A program made the position numbers and the translations under genes. From Brevundimonas naejangsanensis (GTDB lineage Bacteria; Pseudomonadota; Alphaproteobacteria; Caulobacterales; Caulobacteraceae): a DNA stretch of 64,000 nt. Below, piece after piece: positions 1 to 11,076 of the stretch. The notes beneath the pieces were generated by a model, which worked only from the letters and a program-made list of their open reading frames with translations, did no database searches and was not told where the DNA came from. Within the stretch, counting starts at the first letter, position 1. Each line of letters starts with the position of its first letter. The DNA is taken from assembly GCF_000635915.2 (NCBI RefSeq), contig NZ_CP015614.1:1347501-1411500 (forward strand). Direction: 5' to 3'.

Positions 1-251
1 CCGCCGTAACCGACCGCCATCGCCAGCCCCAGCAGGGCGATCGGGGTGCGCCGGCGCCTGAAACCGTCGGCCCAGACGGCGATCAACGGCCCCGTCAGCG
101 CGCGAGCCAGCATGGGAATGGCCAACAGGACGCCGATCTGCGCTCCGCTCAGTCCCTGGCTGCGAAACCACAGTCCGGCGAACGGCAGCGTCACGCCGCT
201 GGCGCCGAACAGGAGGATGTATTGCAAGGCCAGGCGCGGGGCGGACGTCAT
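1..251 (-). CDS. MFS transporter, N-terminal part (runs off the window)
   Basis: Reading the minus strand from an ATG at 251 gives 83 codons open to the window edge. The product begins MTSAPRLALQYILLFGASG and has two hydrophobic helices. They are joined by a short cytoplasmic loop with an Arg-rich stretch (ADGFRRRRTP), as in the loop 2-3 region of major facilitator proteins. The opening resembles the MFS_1-like group that includes the E. coli HcaT/3-phenylpropionate permease, but the substrate cannot be inferred. It is divergent from the DUF423 gene, with 44 bp between them. The C-terminal four fifths lie outside the window. Confidence 0.7.
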   Translation of the reverse strand, partial: MTSAPRLALQYILLFGASGVTLPFAGLWFRSQGLSGAQIGVLLAIPMLARALTGPLIAVWADGFRRRRTPIALLGLAMAVGYG

Positions 252-295
252 GGCGCGCCATAGCAGACTTCCCCCATTTTGTGGTCTAGACATAA

Positions 296-670
296 GTGAT
301 GAGTCCCGACCGCAACCTCCTCGTCTTCGCCGGGTTCAACGGCGCCATGGCTGTGGCGCTGGGCGCCTTCGCAGCCCATGGCGCGGCGCCCGCCGTCAAA
401 ACCCTGCTGACCACGGGGGGCCAGTATCAGATGGTCCATGCGGTCCTGGCGGTGGCGCTGGCGTTGTGGAGGGGCGGCGGGCGGCTGGCGCGTCTCGCTG
501 GATGGCTGGCGAGCGCCGGGGGGCTGATCTTCTGTCTCGCCCTGGCCATGATCGGACTGCTCAGCCTGCCCGTCATGGGGGCCGTCGCCCCGATCGGCGG
601 CGTCATGATGATCGCGGGCTGGTGCCTGGTGGTCGCCGCCGCCCTCAAGTCCGCACCCAACAACGCCTAG
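296..670 (+). CDS. DUF423 (YgdD-like) small membrane protein
   Basis: A 124-residue, very hydrophobic protein with about four membrane segments. The opening FAGFNGAMAVALGAFAAHG, the GGQYQMVHA motif and the closing helix with Gly and Pro match the DUF423/YgdD inner-membrane family, whose function is unknown. The start may be GTG at 296 or the adjacent ATG at 299; both lack a strong ribosome binding site. It lies 24 bp upstream of the prolyl aminopeptidase gene on the same strand, so the two may be co-transcribed. Confidence 0.8.
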   Translation: MMSPDRNLLVFAGFNGAMAVALGAFAAHGAAPAVKTLLTTGGQYQMVHAVLAVALALWRGGGRLARLAGWLASAGGLIFCLALAMIGLLSLPVMGAVAPIGGVMMIAGWCLVVAAALKSAPNNA

Positions 671-694
671 TTACAAGCAGAACAGGGTCCCAGC

Positions 695-1666
695 ATGTTT
701 TCCGTGAACGACACGTCCCGCCGTGACCTCTACCCCGAGATCGAAGCCTACGCCTCGGGCTGGATGCCGACCGACAGCGTCCACGAGATCTACTACGAGG
801 AAAGCGGCAATCCGCACGGCGTGCCGGTCATTGTCCTGCACGGCGGCCCCGGCGGGGCGGTCAATCCGGGGATGCGTCGCTATTTCGACCCGGCCAAATA
901 CCGCATCGTCATGTTCGACCAGCGCGGCTGCGGCCTGTCGCGACCCAACGCCTCGCTGGAAAACAACACCACCTGGGACCTGGTCGCCGATATCGAGCGC
1001 CTGCGCGAGAAGCTGGGCATCGACAAATGGGTCGTGTTCGGCGGGTCGTGGGGTTCGACCCTGTCGATGACCTACGCCATCAAACACCCGGATCGCTGTC
1101 TGGCGCTGGTGCTGCGCGGCATTTTCCTGCTGACCAAGAAGGAACTGCACTGGTTCTATCAGGACGGCGCCTCGATGATCTTCCCGGACGCCTGGGAACG
1201 CTTCCTGGCCCCGATCCCCGAGGCTGAGCGCGGCGACCTGATGGCTGCCTATTACAAGCGTCTGACCGGCGACGACATTGAGGAGCGGAACCGCTGCGCC
1301 GTCGCGTGGGCCACCTGGGAAGGCGAAACCGTCAGCATCCAAGGGCCGTCCGGCAAGCCAGACAAGTTCGCCGATCCCGAGTTCGCCGTCGCCTTCGCCC
1401 GGATCGAGAACTGGTACTTCACCAATGGCGGCTTCATGGACAGCGAGAACTGGATCCTCGAAAACATCGGGACCATCCGCCATATCCCGTGCTGGATCGC
1501 ACAGGGGCGCTTTGACGTGGTGACGCCGATCTCGAGCGCCTGGTCTCTCCACCGCGCCTGGCCCGAGGCCAAGCTGGACATCATCGGCGACGCCGGCCAC
1601 GCCTCGTCCGAACCCGGCATCATCGACAGCCTGATCCGCGCCACCGACTGGGCGGCGGCCCTTTAA
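695..1666 (+). CDS. pip: Proline iminopeptidase (prolyl aminopeptidase)
   Basis: This cytosolic alpha/beta hydrolase removes N-terminal proline from peptides. The 323-residue length is normal for the S33 family. The oxyanion motif HGGPGG is at residues 49-54 and the nucleophile elbow GGSWGS at 116-121, with Ser118 as the expected nucleophile. The Asp and His of the triad are expected in GRFDVVTP and GHASSEPG near the C-terminus. DQRGCGLSRP is the typical post-oxyanion motif. It follows the DUF423 gene closely and converges on the 162-aa gene at 1698, 31 bp away. Confidence 0.95.
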   Translation: MFSVNDTSRRDLYPEIEAYASGWMPTDSVHEIYYEESGNPHGVPVIVLHGGPGGAVNPGMRRYFDPAKYRIVMFDQRGCGLSRPNASLENNTTWDLVADIERLREKLGIDKWVVFGGSWGSTLSMTYAIKHPDRCLALVLRGIFLLTKKELHWFYQDGASMIFPDAWERFLAPIPEAERGDLMAAYYKRLTGDDIEERNRCAVAWATWEGETVSIQGPSGKPDKFADPEFAVAFARIENWYFTNGGFMDSENWILENIGTIRHIPCWIAQGRFDVVTPISSAWSLHRAWPEAKLDIIGDAGHASSEPGIIDSLIRATDWAAAL

Positions 1667-1697
1667 GCCCGAAGGACGGCTGCGTCGCGCGACACGA

Positions 1698-2186
1698 TCA
1701 GCCCGCCGGTTTCGGGGTGGTCTTCTGCACCATCTCGTTGAGCTGGAAGCCGATGCGGCGCGCCTCGCGCTCCTCTGGCTTCTTCACCGCGCTGAGCACA
1801 ACGTTGATCTGGCTATAGTGCTGGATCAGACGCACTGGCTTGCCGTCGGCGTTGCGGCCGAAAAACATAATCAGGTCCGGCCCCCAGAAGCCGACGTCCA
1901 CGATCTGCATCGTCCCGTCGCCCGGCAGGCCGACCACGCGCGCGCCGATCTCCTCGTCCTTGTCGAGATTGGCCTCGAATTCCTCGATCAGCTTGGACAG
2001 GCGGACAAAGGCCCATTCCGCCGGATTATCCCGCATCCGCACGCCCTCAGCCAGGGCGGCCGCCTCGTTCTGAGGATCCGTCAGCACGGGCTGCGGACAG
2101 GGCGTGTCGCCGCAGTCCGAGAACATGGCGGGATCGGCCTTGGGGGTCTCGGCGGCGGCGGGTTTGTCAGGCGTGTGTTCAGTCAT
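1698..2186 (-). CDS. Conserved hypothetical protein, possibly DUF6173
   Basis: A 162-residue soluble protein with no signal peptide. The N-terminal third is Pro/Ala-rich and charged. The conserved part (about residues 45-155) contains AEWAFVRLSKLIEEFEANLD, then a predicted beta-rich segment with VDVGFWGPDLIMFFG and a helical end with RRIGFQLNEM. It resembles small alphaproteobacterial proteins annotated DUF6173, but that match is from memory. No catalytic motif is visible. It starts 27 bp from the rodA stop on the same strand, so it lies just upstream of the end of the mre operon rather than inside it. Confidence 0.6.
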   Translation of the reverse strand: MTEHTPDKPAAAETPKADPAMFSDCGDTPCPQPVLTDPQNEAAALAEGVRMRDNPAEWAFVRLSKLIEEFEANLDKDEEIGARVVGLPGDGTMQIVDVGFWGPDLIMFFGRNADGKPVRLIQHYSQINVVLSAVKKPEEREARRIGFQLNEMVQKTTPKPAG

Positions 2187-2212
2187 CTGCTCAGCCTAAC
2201 GCGGCCGGGCGA

Positions 2213-3370
2213 TCAGAACAGCCCCTGCCCCTTCGGCAGTTCGACATAGCGGTGCACGCGCGTCGACAGGATCAGGCCGAAGCCGACCATCACCGTCATC
2301 ATCGACGATCCCCCATAGGACAGCATCGGCATAGGCACGCCGACGACCGGCGCCAGCCCCATCACCATCGCCCCGTTGATGAGCATGAACAGGGCCACGA
2401 AGGCCGTCATGCCCGCCGCGCTCAGACGACCGAAATGGCTGTGCGACAGCGCCGCGATCCGCAACGAAATCAGGATCAGCGCCACATAGCAGGCCAGCAC
2501 GGTGAACGAGCCGATGAAGCCGAACTCTTCCGACACCGTCGAGAAGATGAAGTCCGTGTGGCGTTCCGGCAGGAATTCCAGCTGGCTCTGACTGCCCAGG
2601 CCATAGCCCTTGCCCATCAATCCGCCCGAACCCAGGGCGATCTTGGACTGGATGATGTTGTAGCCCGTGCCCGAGGGGTCGGCTTCCGGGTTCAGGAAGG
2701 TCAGGACCCGGTTGCGCTGATAGTCGTGCATGCCGAACATGACGAAGGGCGGGATCACGGCCACGGCGGCGGCGACGCCTGCGCCGATCACGCGCCAGCT
2801 CAACCCCGCCATGAACATCATCACCGCCCCGGTCAGGCCGATGATCATGGCCGAGCCGAGGTCCGGCTGCTTGGCCACCAAAATGAAGGGAACACCGATA
2901 ATCCCGGCCGGAAACAACAGCTTCCACGACCAGCGCGCGTCCTGAGCCGAATGTCCGTGGTACCAGCGCGCCAGGGCCAGCACGAGGCCGATCTTGACGA
3001 ACTCGGCAGGCTGAATGCGGATGAAGCCCAGGTGCAGCCAGTTCTTGGCGCCGCCCGCCACGTACCCCAGCGGGGTGAACTCAACCAGCATCACCATGAA
3101 CAGCAGGACGCCATAGACGGGATAGGCCGCGTGGAACCACCACTTCGGGTGGACCATGGCCAATGCGAGCATGCCGGCCAGCAAGACCCCGAAGCGGATC
3201 AGATGCTTGGCCGCCCACGGCTGCCAGTGACCCCCCGCAATGGAATAAAGCATGGCCGTGCCGATCCCGGCCAGGATGCACAGCAGGCCGATGATGCGCC
3301 AGTCCAGCTCTGCGAACTTGGTGGACAAGCGGTCGCGTTCGCCGGGGCGGGTCAGGGCGGAAGCGGTCAT
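2213..3370 (-). CDS. rodA: Peptidoglycan polymerase RodA (SEDS family)
   Basis: RodA polymerises lipid II into glycan strands during cell elongation, working with the class B PBP encoded just upstream. The 385-residue protein has about ten membrane segments. SEDS hallmarks include KQPDLGSAMI and the C-terminal VVGVPMPMLSYGGSSMM segment. The start ATG overlaps the PBP2 stop by 4 bp (ATGA), which indicates translational coupling. It is the last gene of the mreB-mreC-mreD-mrdA-rodA operon. The extended N-terminus (TRPGERDRLSTKFAELDW) is cytoplasmic. Confidence 0.95.
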   Translation of the reverse strand: MTASALTRPGERDRLSTKFAELDWRIIGLLCILAGIGTAMLYSIAGGHWQPWAAKHLIRFGVLLAGMLALAMVHPKWWFHAAYPVYGVLLFMVMLVEFTPLGYVAGGAKNWLHLGFIRIQPAEFVKIGLVLALARWYHGHSAQDARWSWKLLFPAGIIGVPFILVAKQPDLGSAMIIGLTGAVMMFMAGLSWRVIGAGVAAAVAVIPPFVMFGMHDYQRNRVLTFLNPEADPSGTGYNIIQSKIALGSGGLMGKGYGLGSQSQLEFLPERHTDFIFSTVSEEFGFIGSFTVLACYVALILISLRIAALSHSHFGRLSAAGMTAFVALFMLINGAMVMGLAPVVGVPMPMLSYGGSSMMTVMVGFGLILSTRVHRYVELPKGQGLF

Positions 3371-5370
3371 TGTCCGGGCTCCGTCAACGGCGGCGGGGCG
3401 ACGGCGGCGCCGGGGTCGGCATCGCCGTTGTCGATGGGCTCGCCTCTGGCCTCCGCTTCGCGGACGCCGGCGTCCTCCTGAGCCTCAAAACCGGCCGATT
3501 CGATGCGGGCGCGGATTTCGGGGTCCTTGAGCAGGGCCACCTTCATCGCTTCACGCGCGCGCGGCGCCCCGGCCGTGCCCCCGCCCAGACCGCCATGCTG
3601 GACGATAACCGAGACGGCGTAGCGCGGGTTGTCGGTCGGCGCATAGGCGACGAACAGGTTGTGGTCCTTCTGGTCCCACGGACGCCCCGCCCCCTTGCGC
3701 GACCCGGAACCATAGTTGCGCGCCTGGGCCGTGCCGGTCTTGCCCGCCATCTTGACCGTGCCCAACCCCAGCTGGCTGTTGCGGAAGCCCGTGCCCCCGG
3801 CGGCGGTCACCGCCTCCATGCCGTCGCGCAACACCTGCAGCATCTCGGGCGTGTAGGGCAGATCGGCGAAGGCGCTGCCGCCCTGCTCCACCCCGCCGAT
3901 CGACTTGATCAAGCGCGGCGTCACCGCCTTGCGTCCATTGGCCACCCGCGCCGTATATACCGCCAGTTGTAGAGCGTTCACCGTCAGCGCGCCCTGGCCG
4001 ATGCCATAGCTGGGGTTCTCGCCCGGGTACCATTTCGTATCGCCGCGCACCGGATTCCTGCGGCGCCACTCGCGGTCCGGCACCAGCCCGGCCTTCTGGC
4101 CGCCGATGCCGATGTCGAAAGTCTGCCCAAAGCCCAGATCCCGCGCCGTCTCGGCGATGGCGTCCGGCCCCATCTCGGTCGCCAGGGTCATGAAGTAGAC
4201 GTTGCACGACGCCTTGATGGCCCCGCGCAAATCCAGCGCGCCGTGTCGCCCCAGACAGGCGAACCGCCGCCCCAGATAGAAGCTGCCGCCGCAGAAGATG
4301 CGCCGCGACGGGTCCAGCCCGCGCTTCATCGCCGCCAGCCCCACGACCGGCTTGAACGTCGAGCCCGGCGCGAAGGTCCCGCTCAGCGCCTTGTCCAGCA
4401 GGGGACGGCGCTCATAGTCGGCCAGGGCGCGATAGATCTTGGACGGCACCCCCGACACGAACAGGTTCGGATCGAACGACGGCGACGACACCATCGCCAG
4501 GATGTCGCCGTTGCGCACATCCATGACCACCATGCTTCCGGCTTCTTCGCCGAAGACTTCGAGCGCCCGCTGCTGGACGTCGTTGTCCAGCGTCAGAACG
4601 ACCTCTGAGCCCTGCACCGCCGGACGCGATCCGGCGATGTCCTCGGCTACGACGCGGCCGCGCGCATTGACCTCGACGCGCTTGCCGCCCTCGACGCCGC
4701 GCAAGTCCAGATCCAGCGAGCGTTCAAGGCCTTGGCGGCCGATCCTAAACCCCGGATTGAACAGGATGGCGGGCGGTTGTTCGCCCTTGTCGCGCAGCGC
4801 CTGAACGTCGCGATCCGACACCTTGGCCACATAGCCGACCACATGGGCGTAGGCGCCGCCGTGCGGATAGTAGCGGGCCTCGTTCATGTCAGCCATGACG
4901 CCGGGCAGCTCGGCCGCGTGCAGATTGACCTTGGAGAACTCTTCCCAGGTCAGGTCGCTCTTGACCGGAACCGGCGAGAAGCGCGGCGCGGCGTTGACCT
5001 CGCGAATGATGGTGCGGCGCCGCTCCAGCGTGTCCGGCAGCAGTTGGCCCAGTAGGTCCAGCGTCTGGTCCAGGTCCTTGGTCTCGTCGCGCACGACCAG
5101 CACGCGGAAGCTGGGCCGGTTGCCGGCGATGACGACGCCGTTGCGATCCTTGATCAGACCGCGCGGGGGCGGGACCTGACGGAAGTTGAACTGGTTGCGC
5201 GTCGCCAGGGTGGCGAACTCTTCGGACTTGAACAGTTGCAGGTGCGCCAGCCGCCCGACCAGGGCCAGCCCGCCCAGCGCCGTCGCCCCGCCCATCAGCA
5301 TGGTGCGCCGCAGGAAGGAGCCCTGCCGCTCGTTCACATCGGAAAAGAAGATATGCGGTTCGCTGCTCAT
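3367..5370 (-). CDS. mrdA: Penicillin-binding protein 2, elongation transpeptidase
   Basis: This class B PBP cross-links peptidoglycan in the elongasome. Of 667 residues, an N-terminal cytoplasmic stretch is followed by one membrane anchor (about residues 21-42), a PBP dimerisation/pedestal domain and a transpeptidase domain. The active-site motif GTFAPGSTFK contains the STFK Ser-Lys pair. SCN occurs in IKASCNVYF, and the KTGTA motif in MAGKTGTAQARN. The C-terminal roughly 50 residues are an acidic, Pro-rich tail. It overlaps mreD upstream and rodA downstream by 4 bp each. Confidence 0.96.
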   Translation of the reverse strand: MSSEPHIFFSDVNERQGSFLRRTMLMGGATALGGLALVGRLAHLQLFKSEEFATLATRNQFNFRQVPPPRGLIKDRNGVVIAGNRPSFRVLVVRDETKDLDQTLDLLGQLLPDTLERRRTIIREVNAAPRFSPVPVKSDLTWEEFSKVNLHAAELPGVMADMNEARYYPHGGAYAHVVGYVAKVSDRDVQALRDKGEQPPAILFNPGFRIGRQGLERSLDLDLRGVEGGKRVEVNARGRVVAEDIAGSRPAVQGSEVVLTLDNDVQQRALEVFGEEAGSMVVMDVRNGDILAMVSSPSFDPNLFVSGVPSKIYRALADYERRPLLDKALSGTFAPGSTFKPVVGLAAMKRGLDPSRRIFCGGSFYLGRRFACLGRHGALDLRGAIKASCNVYFMTLATEMGPDAIAETARDLGFGQTFDIGIGGQKAGLVPDREWRRRNPVRGDTKWYPGENPSYGIGQGALTVNALQLAVYTARVANGRKAVTPRLIKSIGGVEQGGSAFADLPYTPEMLQVLRDGMEAVTAAGGTGFRNSQLGLGTVKMAGKTGTAQARNYGSGSRKGAGRPWDQKDHNLFVAYAPTDNPRYAVSVIVQHGGLGGGTAGAPRAREAMKVALLKDPEIRARIESAGFEAQEDAGVREAEARGEPIDNGDADPGAAVAPPPLTEPGQ

Positions 5371-5885
5371 CGGAATCGCACGTCCGCGTCGTCGAAACGC
5401 TCGATCAGCCAGTTGGCCAGGGGAAAGAGCAGCAGCGTCGGGATCATCTGCCCCATGATAGCCAGCAGGTTGGGGGCATTCCCAAGGCTGCCCAGCGTCA
5501 CGAAATAGGCGACTGCAAACGCCAAGCCCGTCGAGGCGACATACAGGGCGAACAGGACGATGGTCGCCTGCCCCGCCAGATATTTCGCCGTCAGCAGGAT
5601 GGCGCCGTAGATCAACAACAGGCTAAGCGCCCACATCCCCGCCTTGCCGCCCCAGAAGAAGTCCAGGAACAGGCCAAGGCCGAACAGCACGACCGGCGCC
5701 AGCATGGACGGCCGGATCAGCGGCCAGGCGAAGGCCAGCACCATCGGCCAGACCGGCTCAGGCAAGGTCAGGCCGAACAGGCGCAGCGGAATGGCGAACA
5801 GAATGGTCGCGGCTGCGGCGATCAGCGCCGGGTAGCCGATCCACTGCATCGGACCGACCATCCGCACGGTGATCGTCCGTCTCAC
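5367..5885 (-). CDS. mreD: Rod shape-determining protein MreD
   Basis: A 172-residue integral membrane protein with about five to six hydrophobic segments and few charged residues, as expected for MreD, which links MreC to the PBP2/RodA complex. Sequence identity in this family is low, so position between mreC and mrdA is the main evidence. The start is GTG at 5885, overlapping the mreC stop (GTGA). The ATG of mrdA overlaps its own stop in the same way, so five cell-wall genes are translationally chained. Confidence 0.88.
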   Translation of the reverse strand: MRRTITVRMVGPMQWIGYPALIAAAATILFAIPLRLFGLTLPEPVWPMVLAFAWPLIRPSMLAPVVLFGLGLFLDFFWGGKAGMWALSLLLIYGAILLTAKYLAGQATIVLFALYVASTGLAFAVAYFVTLGSLGNAPNLLAIMGQMIPTLLLFPLANWLIERFDDADVRFR

Positions 5886-6970
5886 TCGCGGCCTCCGTCG
5901 GGCCTTCCAGCCGCCGGTGCGGCAGGCTGGGTCGCGGCCGGGAGCGGCGGGGCGTCCGCAACCGGCGGCGGCGCAGCGTTGGCGGCGCGCACACGCTCAG
6001 CGACGGCCTGGGCGGCGGCGGCGCGGCGCGTGGCTACATCCTGAATGGCGGCGGCCTGGGCGGCGGTCGGCGGCGGCGCCGTCTTCAGGCCGGAAAGCGG
6101 CGGCGCGTTCAGCGCGTTCTGATCAGCCAACTGACCGAAGTCCTGGAACAGGAGGACCCGCACATAGTCGATGGCGGTGCGATCGCTGTACAACTTGACC
6201 CGCCACGACCCGTCGACCCCCTTGGCCACAACGCCGACCGGCAGGCCGCGCGGGAACCCGCCGCCATCGCCCGAGGTCAGGATGCGATCGCCGTCCTGCA
6301 CCGCGCCTTGCCCTCGCACATAGTCCAGCCGCGGACTGCGGCTGCCGTCGCCGGTCAGCACGGCGCGTGCGTCGGTTCGCTCGACCATCACAGGAATGCG
6401 CGAGGCGACGTCAGTCAGAAGCACCATGCGGCTGTAACCGCCGGCGGCGCCTACGATGCGGCCGACCAGACCGTGCTCGCTCAGAACCGGATTGCCGATT
6501 CGCACGCCCTTGGCGGCGCCGACGTTCAGCAGGCGCGAGCGGGCGAAGGGGCCGCGCGCATCAGTGATCGCCCGCCCGGCCGTCATCTCGATCGGCGGTT
6601 CGGTTTGCAGGCCCAGCAGTTGTTCGTAGCGCGCGTTCAGGCTCTTGAGAGCCAAGGCGTCGTCGCGCCATGCGCTCATCTCCGCCAGTTCGCGGCGCAG
6701 GCGACGGTTCTCGGAGACGGCGAAGAAATAGCCTTTGACGAAGCCGACGGCGTCGCCCGTCCACCGTACGGGAGCCGCCAACACCCCGCCCGTCGTTCCA
6801 GCGGCGGCGTCGAACCCCGCCTGGGCAGGCTGAAGATCGTCCGCAATGGCTGGCGGGCGATCGGCGAGCAGAAGCATGATCGCCGCGACGATGCCGCCGA
6901 CAACCATGACCGCCGCCGTCCAGGCCAGCGGCACCTTCAGATTCTCGAATGGTCCGTCGCGAAACGCCAC
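5882..6970 (-). CDS. mreC: Rod shape-determining protein MreC
   Basis: MreC is the periplasmic scaffold of the elongasome. The 362 residues comprise a short cytoplasmic N-terminus, one membrane helix (about residues 14-36), a coiled-coil segment (SENRRLRRELAEMSAWRDDALALKSLNARYEQL, cited here as residues around 85-117) and a beta-barrel region. A long Ala/Pro-rich C-terminal tail of about 85 residues follows, a feature of Caulobacterales MreC. The start is GTG at 6970. A 127-bp gap with a hairpin separates it from mreB, so expression may drop after mreB. Confidence 0.93.
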   Translation of the reverse strand: MAFRDGPFENLKVPLAWTAAVMVVGGIVAAIMLLLADRPPAIADDLQPAQAGFDAAAGTTGGVLAAPVRWTGDAVGFVKGYFFAVSENRRLRRELAEMSAWRDDALALKSLNARYEQLLGLQTEPPIEMTAGRAITDARGPFARSRLLNVGAAKGVRIGNPVLSEHGLVGRIVGAAGGYSRMVLLTDVASRIPVMVERTDARAVLTGDGSRSPRLDYVRGQGAVQDGDRILTSGDGGGFPRGLPVGVVAKGVDGSWRVKLYSDRTAIDYVRVLLFQDFGQLADQNALNAPPLSGLKTAPPPTAAQAAAIQDVATRRAAAAQAVAERVRAANAAPPPVADAPPLPAATQPAAPAAGRPDGGRE

Positions 6971-7002
6971 GGCCAGCCCTTCCTGCTAGAGCTTAGGAAT
7001 AA

Positions 7003-7018
7003 GCGGGCCGAAGCCCGC
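7003..7018 (-). terminator. Hairpin between mreB and mreC (possible partial terminator)
   Basis: On the minus strand this reads GCGGGC-TTCG-GCCCGC, a 6-bp GC stem closed by an extra-stable UUCG tetraloop, followed by TTATTCC rather than a clean T-run. It could attenuate transcription so that mreB mRNA exceeds mreCD-mrdA-rodA, or protect the 3' end of a processed mreB message. The structure is seen directly; the role is inferred. Confidence 0.4.
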
Positions 7019-7097
7019 CTATGTGTGTGTGAAACGACCGTTGGGATGCGCCCCATTGCAGGTCTGCGGCGCCCCCGGGGGCCGGACAGTCTGTTCT

Positions 7098-8147
<1,050 letters not shown>

Positions 8148-8330
8148 TTACCGCTTAGTTCGGGCCTGCAAGGGCGTGAATTTCATTCGTCCGCTATGGC
8201 GACGCCCTACCCCCGCTTCGCGTGACCGCAAAGCCGTCCTGACCGTCTTCGCCGAGCCGACTACAGGCCCGTTTGCCCTCATGCCGCGGGGATTGCAAGC
8301 GCCTATGGCTTGTCGATCACAGGCTTGTCA

Positions 8331-8354
8331 CGGCAAGGCTTGAAAGCCTTGCCG
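8331..8354. terminator. Perfect palindromic hairpin downstream of the GST gene
   Basis: GGCAAGGC-TTGAAA-GCCTTGCC, extended by one C-G pair at its base, lies 36 bp beyond the GST stop and about 190 bp upstream of mreB on the same strand. It is a plausible terminator insulating mreB from GST transcription, but neither side has a T-tract, so Rho-independence is doubtful. The rest of 8139-8390 shows no gene or recognisable site. Confidence 0.4.
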
Positions 8355-8390
8355 GTCAAGCTTTCCAGCCCCGCTTGAGGGGCGCGCGGG

Positions 8391-9008
8391 TCAGACCGCC
8401 TGAATGCCTTCGGCCTCAAGCACGCGCTGTACGGCCGGGCGCGTCTGCACCCGGTCCAGGTGATCGTTCAGCTTAGGGAACCGGGTCTTGTCCAGCAGGC
8501 CCGCCTGACGCGCCCAGCGCGTGAAGACCATCAGATAACCATCCGCCATCGAATAATCTTCGCCCAGGACCCAGGGGCCGGTCAGCAGATGATTCTCAGC
8601 CAGGTCGTACTTCTCCAGCGCGACCTTCACGGCCTCCTCCTTCGCCTCGCCTTCCAGCGGCGGCTTGGAGAACAGCGCCTTGCCGATGGCCGGATGCAGC
8701 GACGAGGCCAGCCAGCCGTTGACGGCCTGAAGACGCGCAAAGGCGAACGGGTCGTCCAGATCGGCCAACCCCGCCTGCGGATGCGTCTGCGCCACATAGG
8801 CCAGGATGGCCGCATTCTGGGTGATCACGCCCTCGGAGGTCTTCAGCGCCGGGGTCACGCCCGCCGGATTGATCGCCAGATATTCGGGCGTCCGCTGCTG
8901 ACCGGCGCGCAGGTCGATCTTCTCGATCTCATAGTCGGCGCCCGCCTCTTCCAGGCCGATGTGCGAGGCGACGGCGCAAGCGCCGGGAGAGTAATAGAGC
9001 TTCAGCAT
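8391..9008 (-). CDS. Glutathione S-transferase family protein
   Basis: A 205-residue cytosolic GST. The N-terminal thioredoxin-like domain begins MLKLYYSPGACAVASHIGLEE. The SPGACA motif with Ser/Cys near residue 10 resembles beta-class bacterial GSTs, and NPAGVTPAL holds the cis-Pro that binds glutathione. The helical C-terminal domain contains YSMADGYL, the N-capping box region. The ATG at 9008 is preferred over an upstream in-frame start at 9053 because GGAGAA lies 5-10 bases upstream. It overlaps nothing and lies 13 bp downstream of the VTT gene on the same strand. The substrate is unknown. Confidence 0.9.
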   Translation of the reverse strand: MLKLYYSPGACAVASHIGLEEAGADYEIEKIDLRAGQQRTPEYLAINPAGVTPALKTSEGVITQNAAILAYVAQTHPQAGLADLDDPFAFARLQAVNGWLASSLHPAIGKALFSKPPLEGEAKEEAVKVALEKYDLAENHLLTGPWVLGEDYSMADGYLMVFTRWARQAGLLDKTRFPKLNDHLDRVQTRPAVQRVLEAEGIQAV

Positions 9009-9021
9009 GGTCGTTCTCCGA

Positions 9022-9744
9022 TCAATCGACTGACAGGCCGCGCGCAGCCTCACGGCGCTTCACCCACTCACGCACCGCCAGCATCAATACAAGCCAGACG
9101 GCCGCGACCGCCGCAAGGATCACCGAGGTCCAGACCCCGTCGCCGCTGACCGCCGCCATGAAGGAGCCGCCGAAGAAGGCGACCAGGGCCGTCTTGGGCA
9201 GGACGCCCAGCGCGCACCCCGCCAGATACGCCGGGAACGAGGCGCGCACGGCGCCGAAGGCCATGTTCACGACGATGAAGGGCGCCGAGGGCACATTGCG
9301 GATGATGAAGCTGGCCGAAAAGGCGTTGCGTCCGACGAACCTGCGGATGCGCTCGACCGTCCCGCCGCCGTACCGCTCCAGCGTGCGCGCGGTCGGCCCG
9401 CGCCCCAGCCAATAGGTCACGGCCGCCGAGGCGATGGTGGCGATCCAGCTATAGAGGAATCCGAACCACGGCCCGAACGCCACCACGCAGGCGGCGATCA
9501 GCAAGAACTGCGGCACGCCGATGAAGGCCGACAGGGTGAAAACAACAACCGCCGCAACCAGCCCCCACGGCCCGACGCGATACCCCGCCAGCCAGTCCTC
9601 CAGCCGATCCTCGGCCCCCAGCGCCAACTGCGTCTTGCCCAGGGCGAACAAGGCGACGATTCCCCCCAGCAGCAGCAGGGTCACGGCCAGGGTTCGCCAC
9701 CGTCTGGCCTCCATATTCAGCAGAAAATCGACGACTCGCCGCAT
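9022..9744 (-). CDS. TVP38/TMEM64 family (VTT domain) membrane protein
   Basis: About 240 residues with five to six membrane segments. The VTT/SNARE-associated core includes FIGVPQFLLIAACVVAFGPW, a cytoplasmic loop GRGPTARTLERYGG, and the re-entrant RNVPSAPFIVVNMAFG segment. FGGSFMAA and a final helix with a basic tail follow. This matches DedA/TVP38-type proteins, implicated in lipid scrambling or envelope homeostasis. The start is uncertain: ATG 9744 gives MRRVVDFLL, while a GTG at 9786 would add 14 residues; neither has a good ribosome binding site. It is probably co-transcribed with the GST gene. Confidence 0.82.
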   Translation of the reverse strand: MRRVVDFLLNMEARRWRTLAVTLLLLGGIVALFALGKTQLALGAEDRLEDWLAGYRVGPWGLVAAVVVFTLSAFIGVPQFLLIAACVVAFGPWFGFLYSWIATIASAAVTYWLGRGPTARTLERYGGGTVERIRRFVGRNAFSASFIIRNVPSAPFIVVNMAFGAVRASFPAYLAGCALGVLPKTALVAFFGGSFMAAVSGDGVWTSVILAAVAAVWLVLMLAVREWVKRREAARGLSVD

Positions 9745-9746
9745 AG

Positions 9747-11072
<1,326 letters not shown>

Positions 11073-11076
11073 GCTC

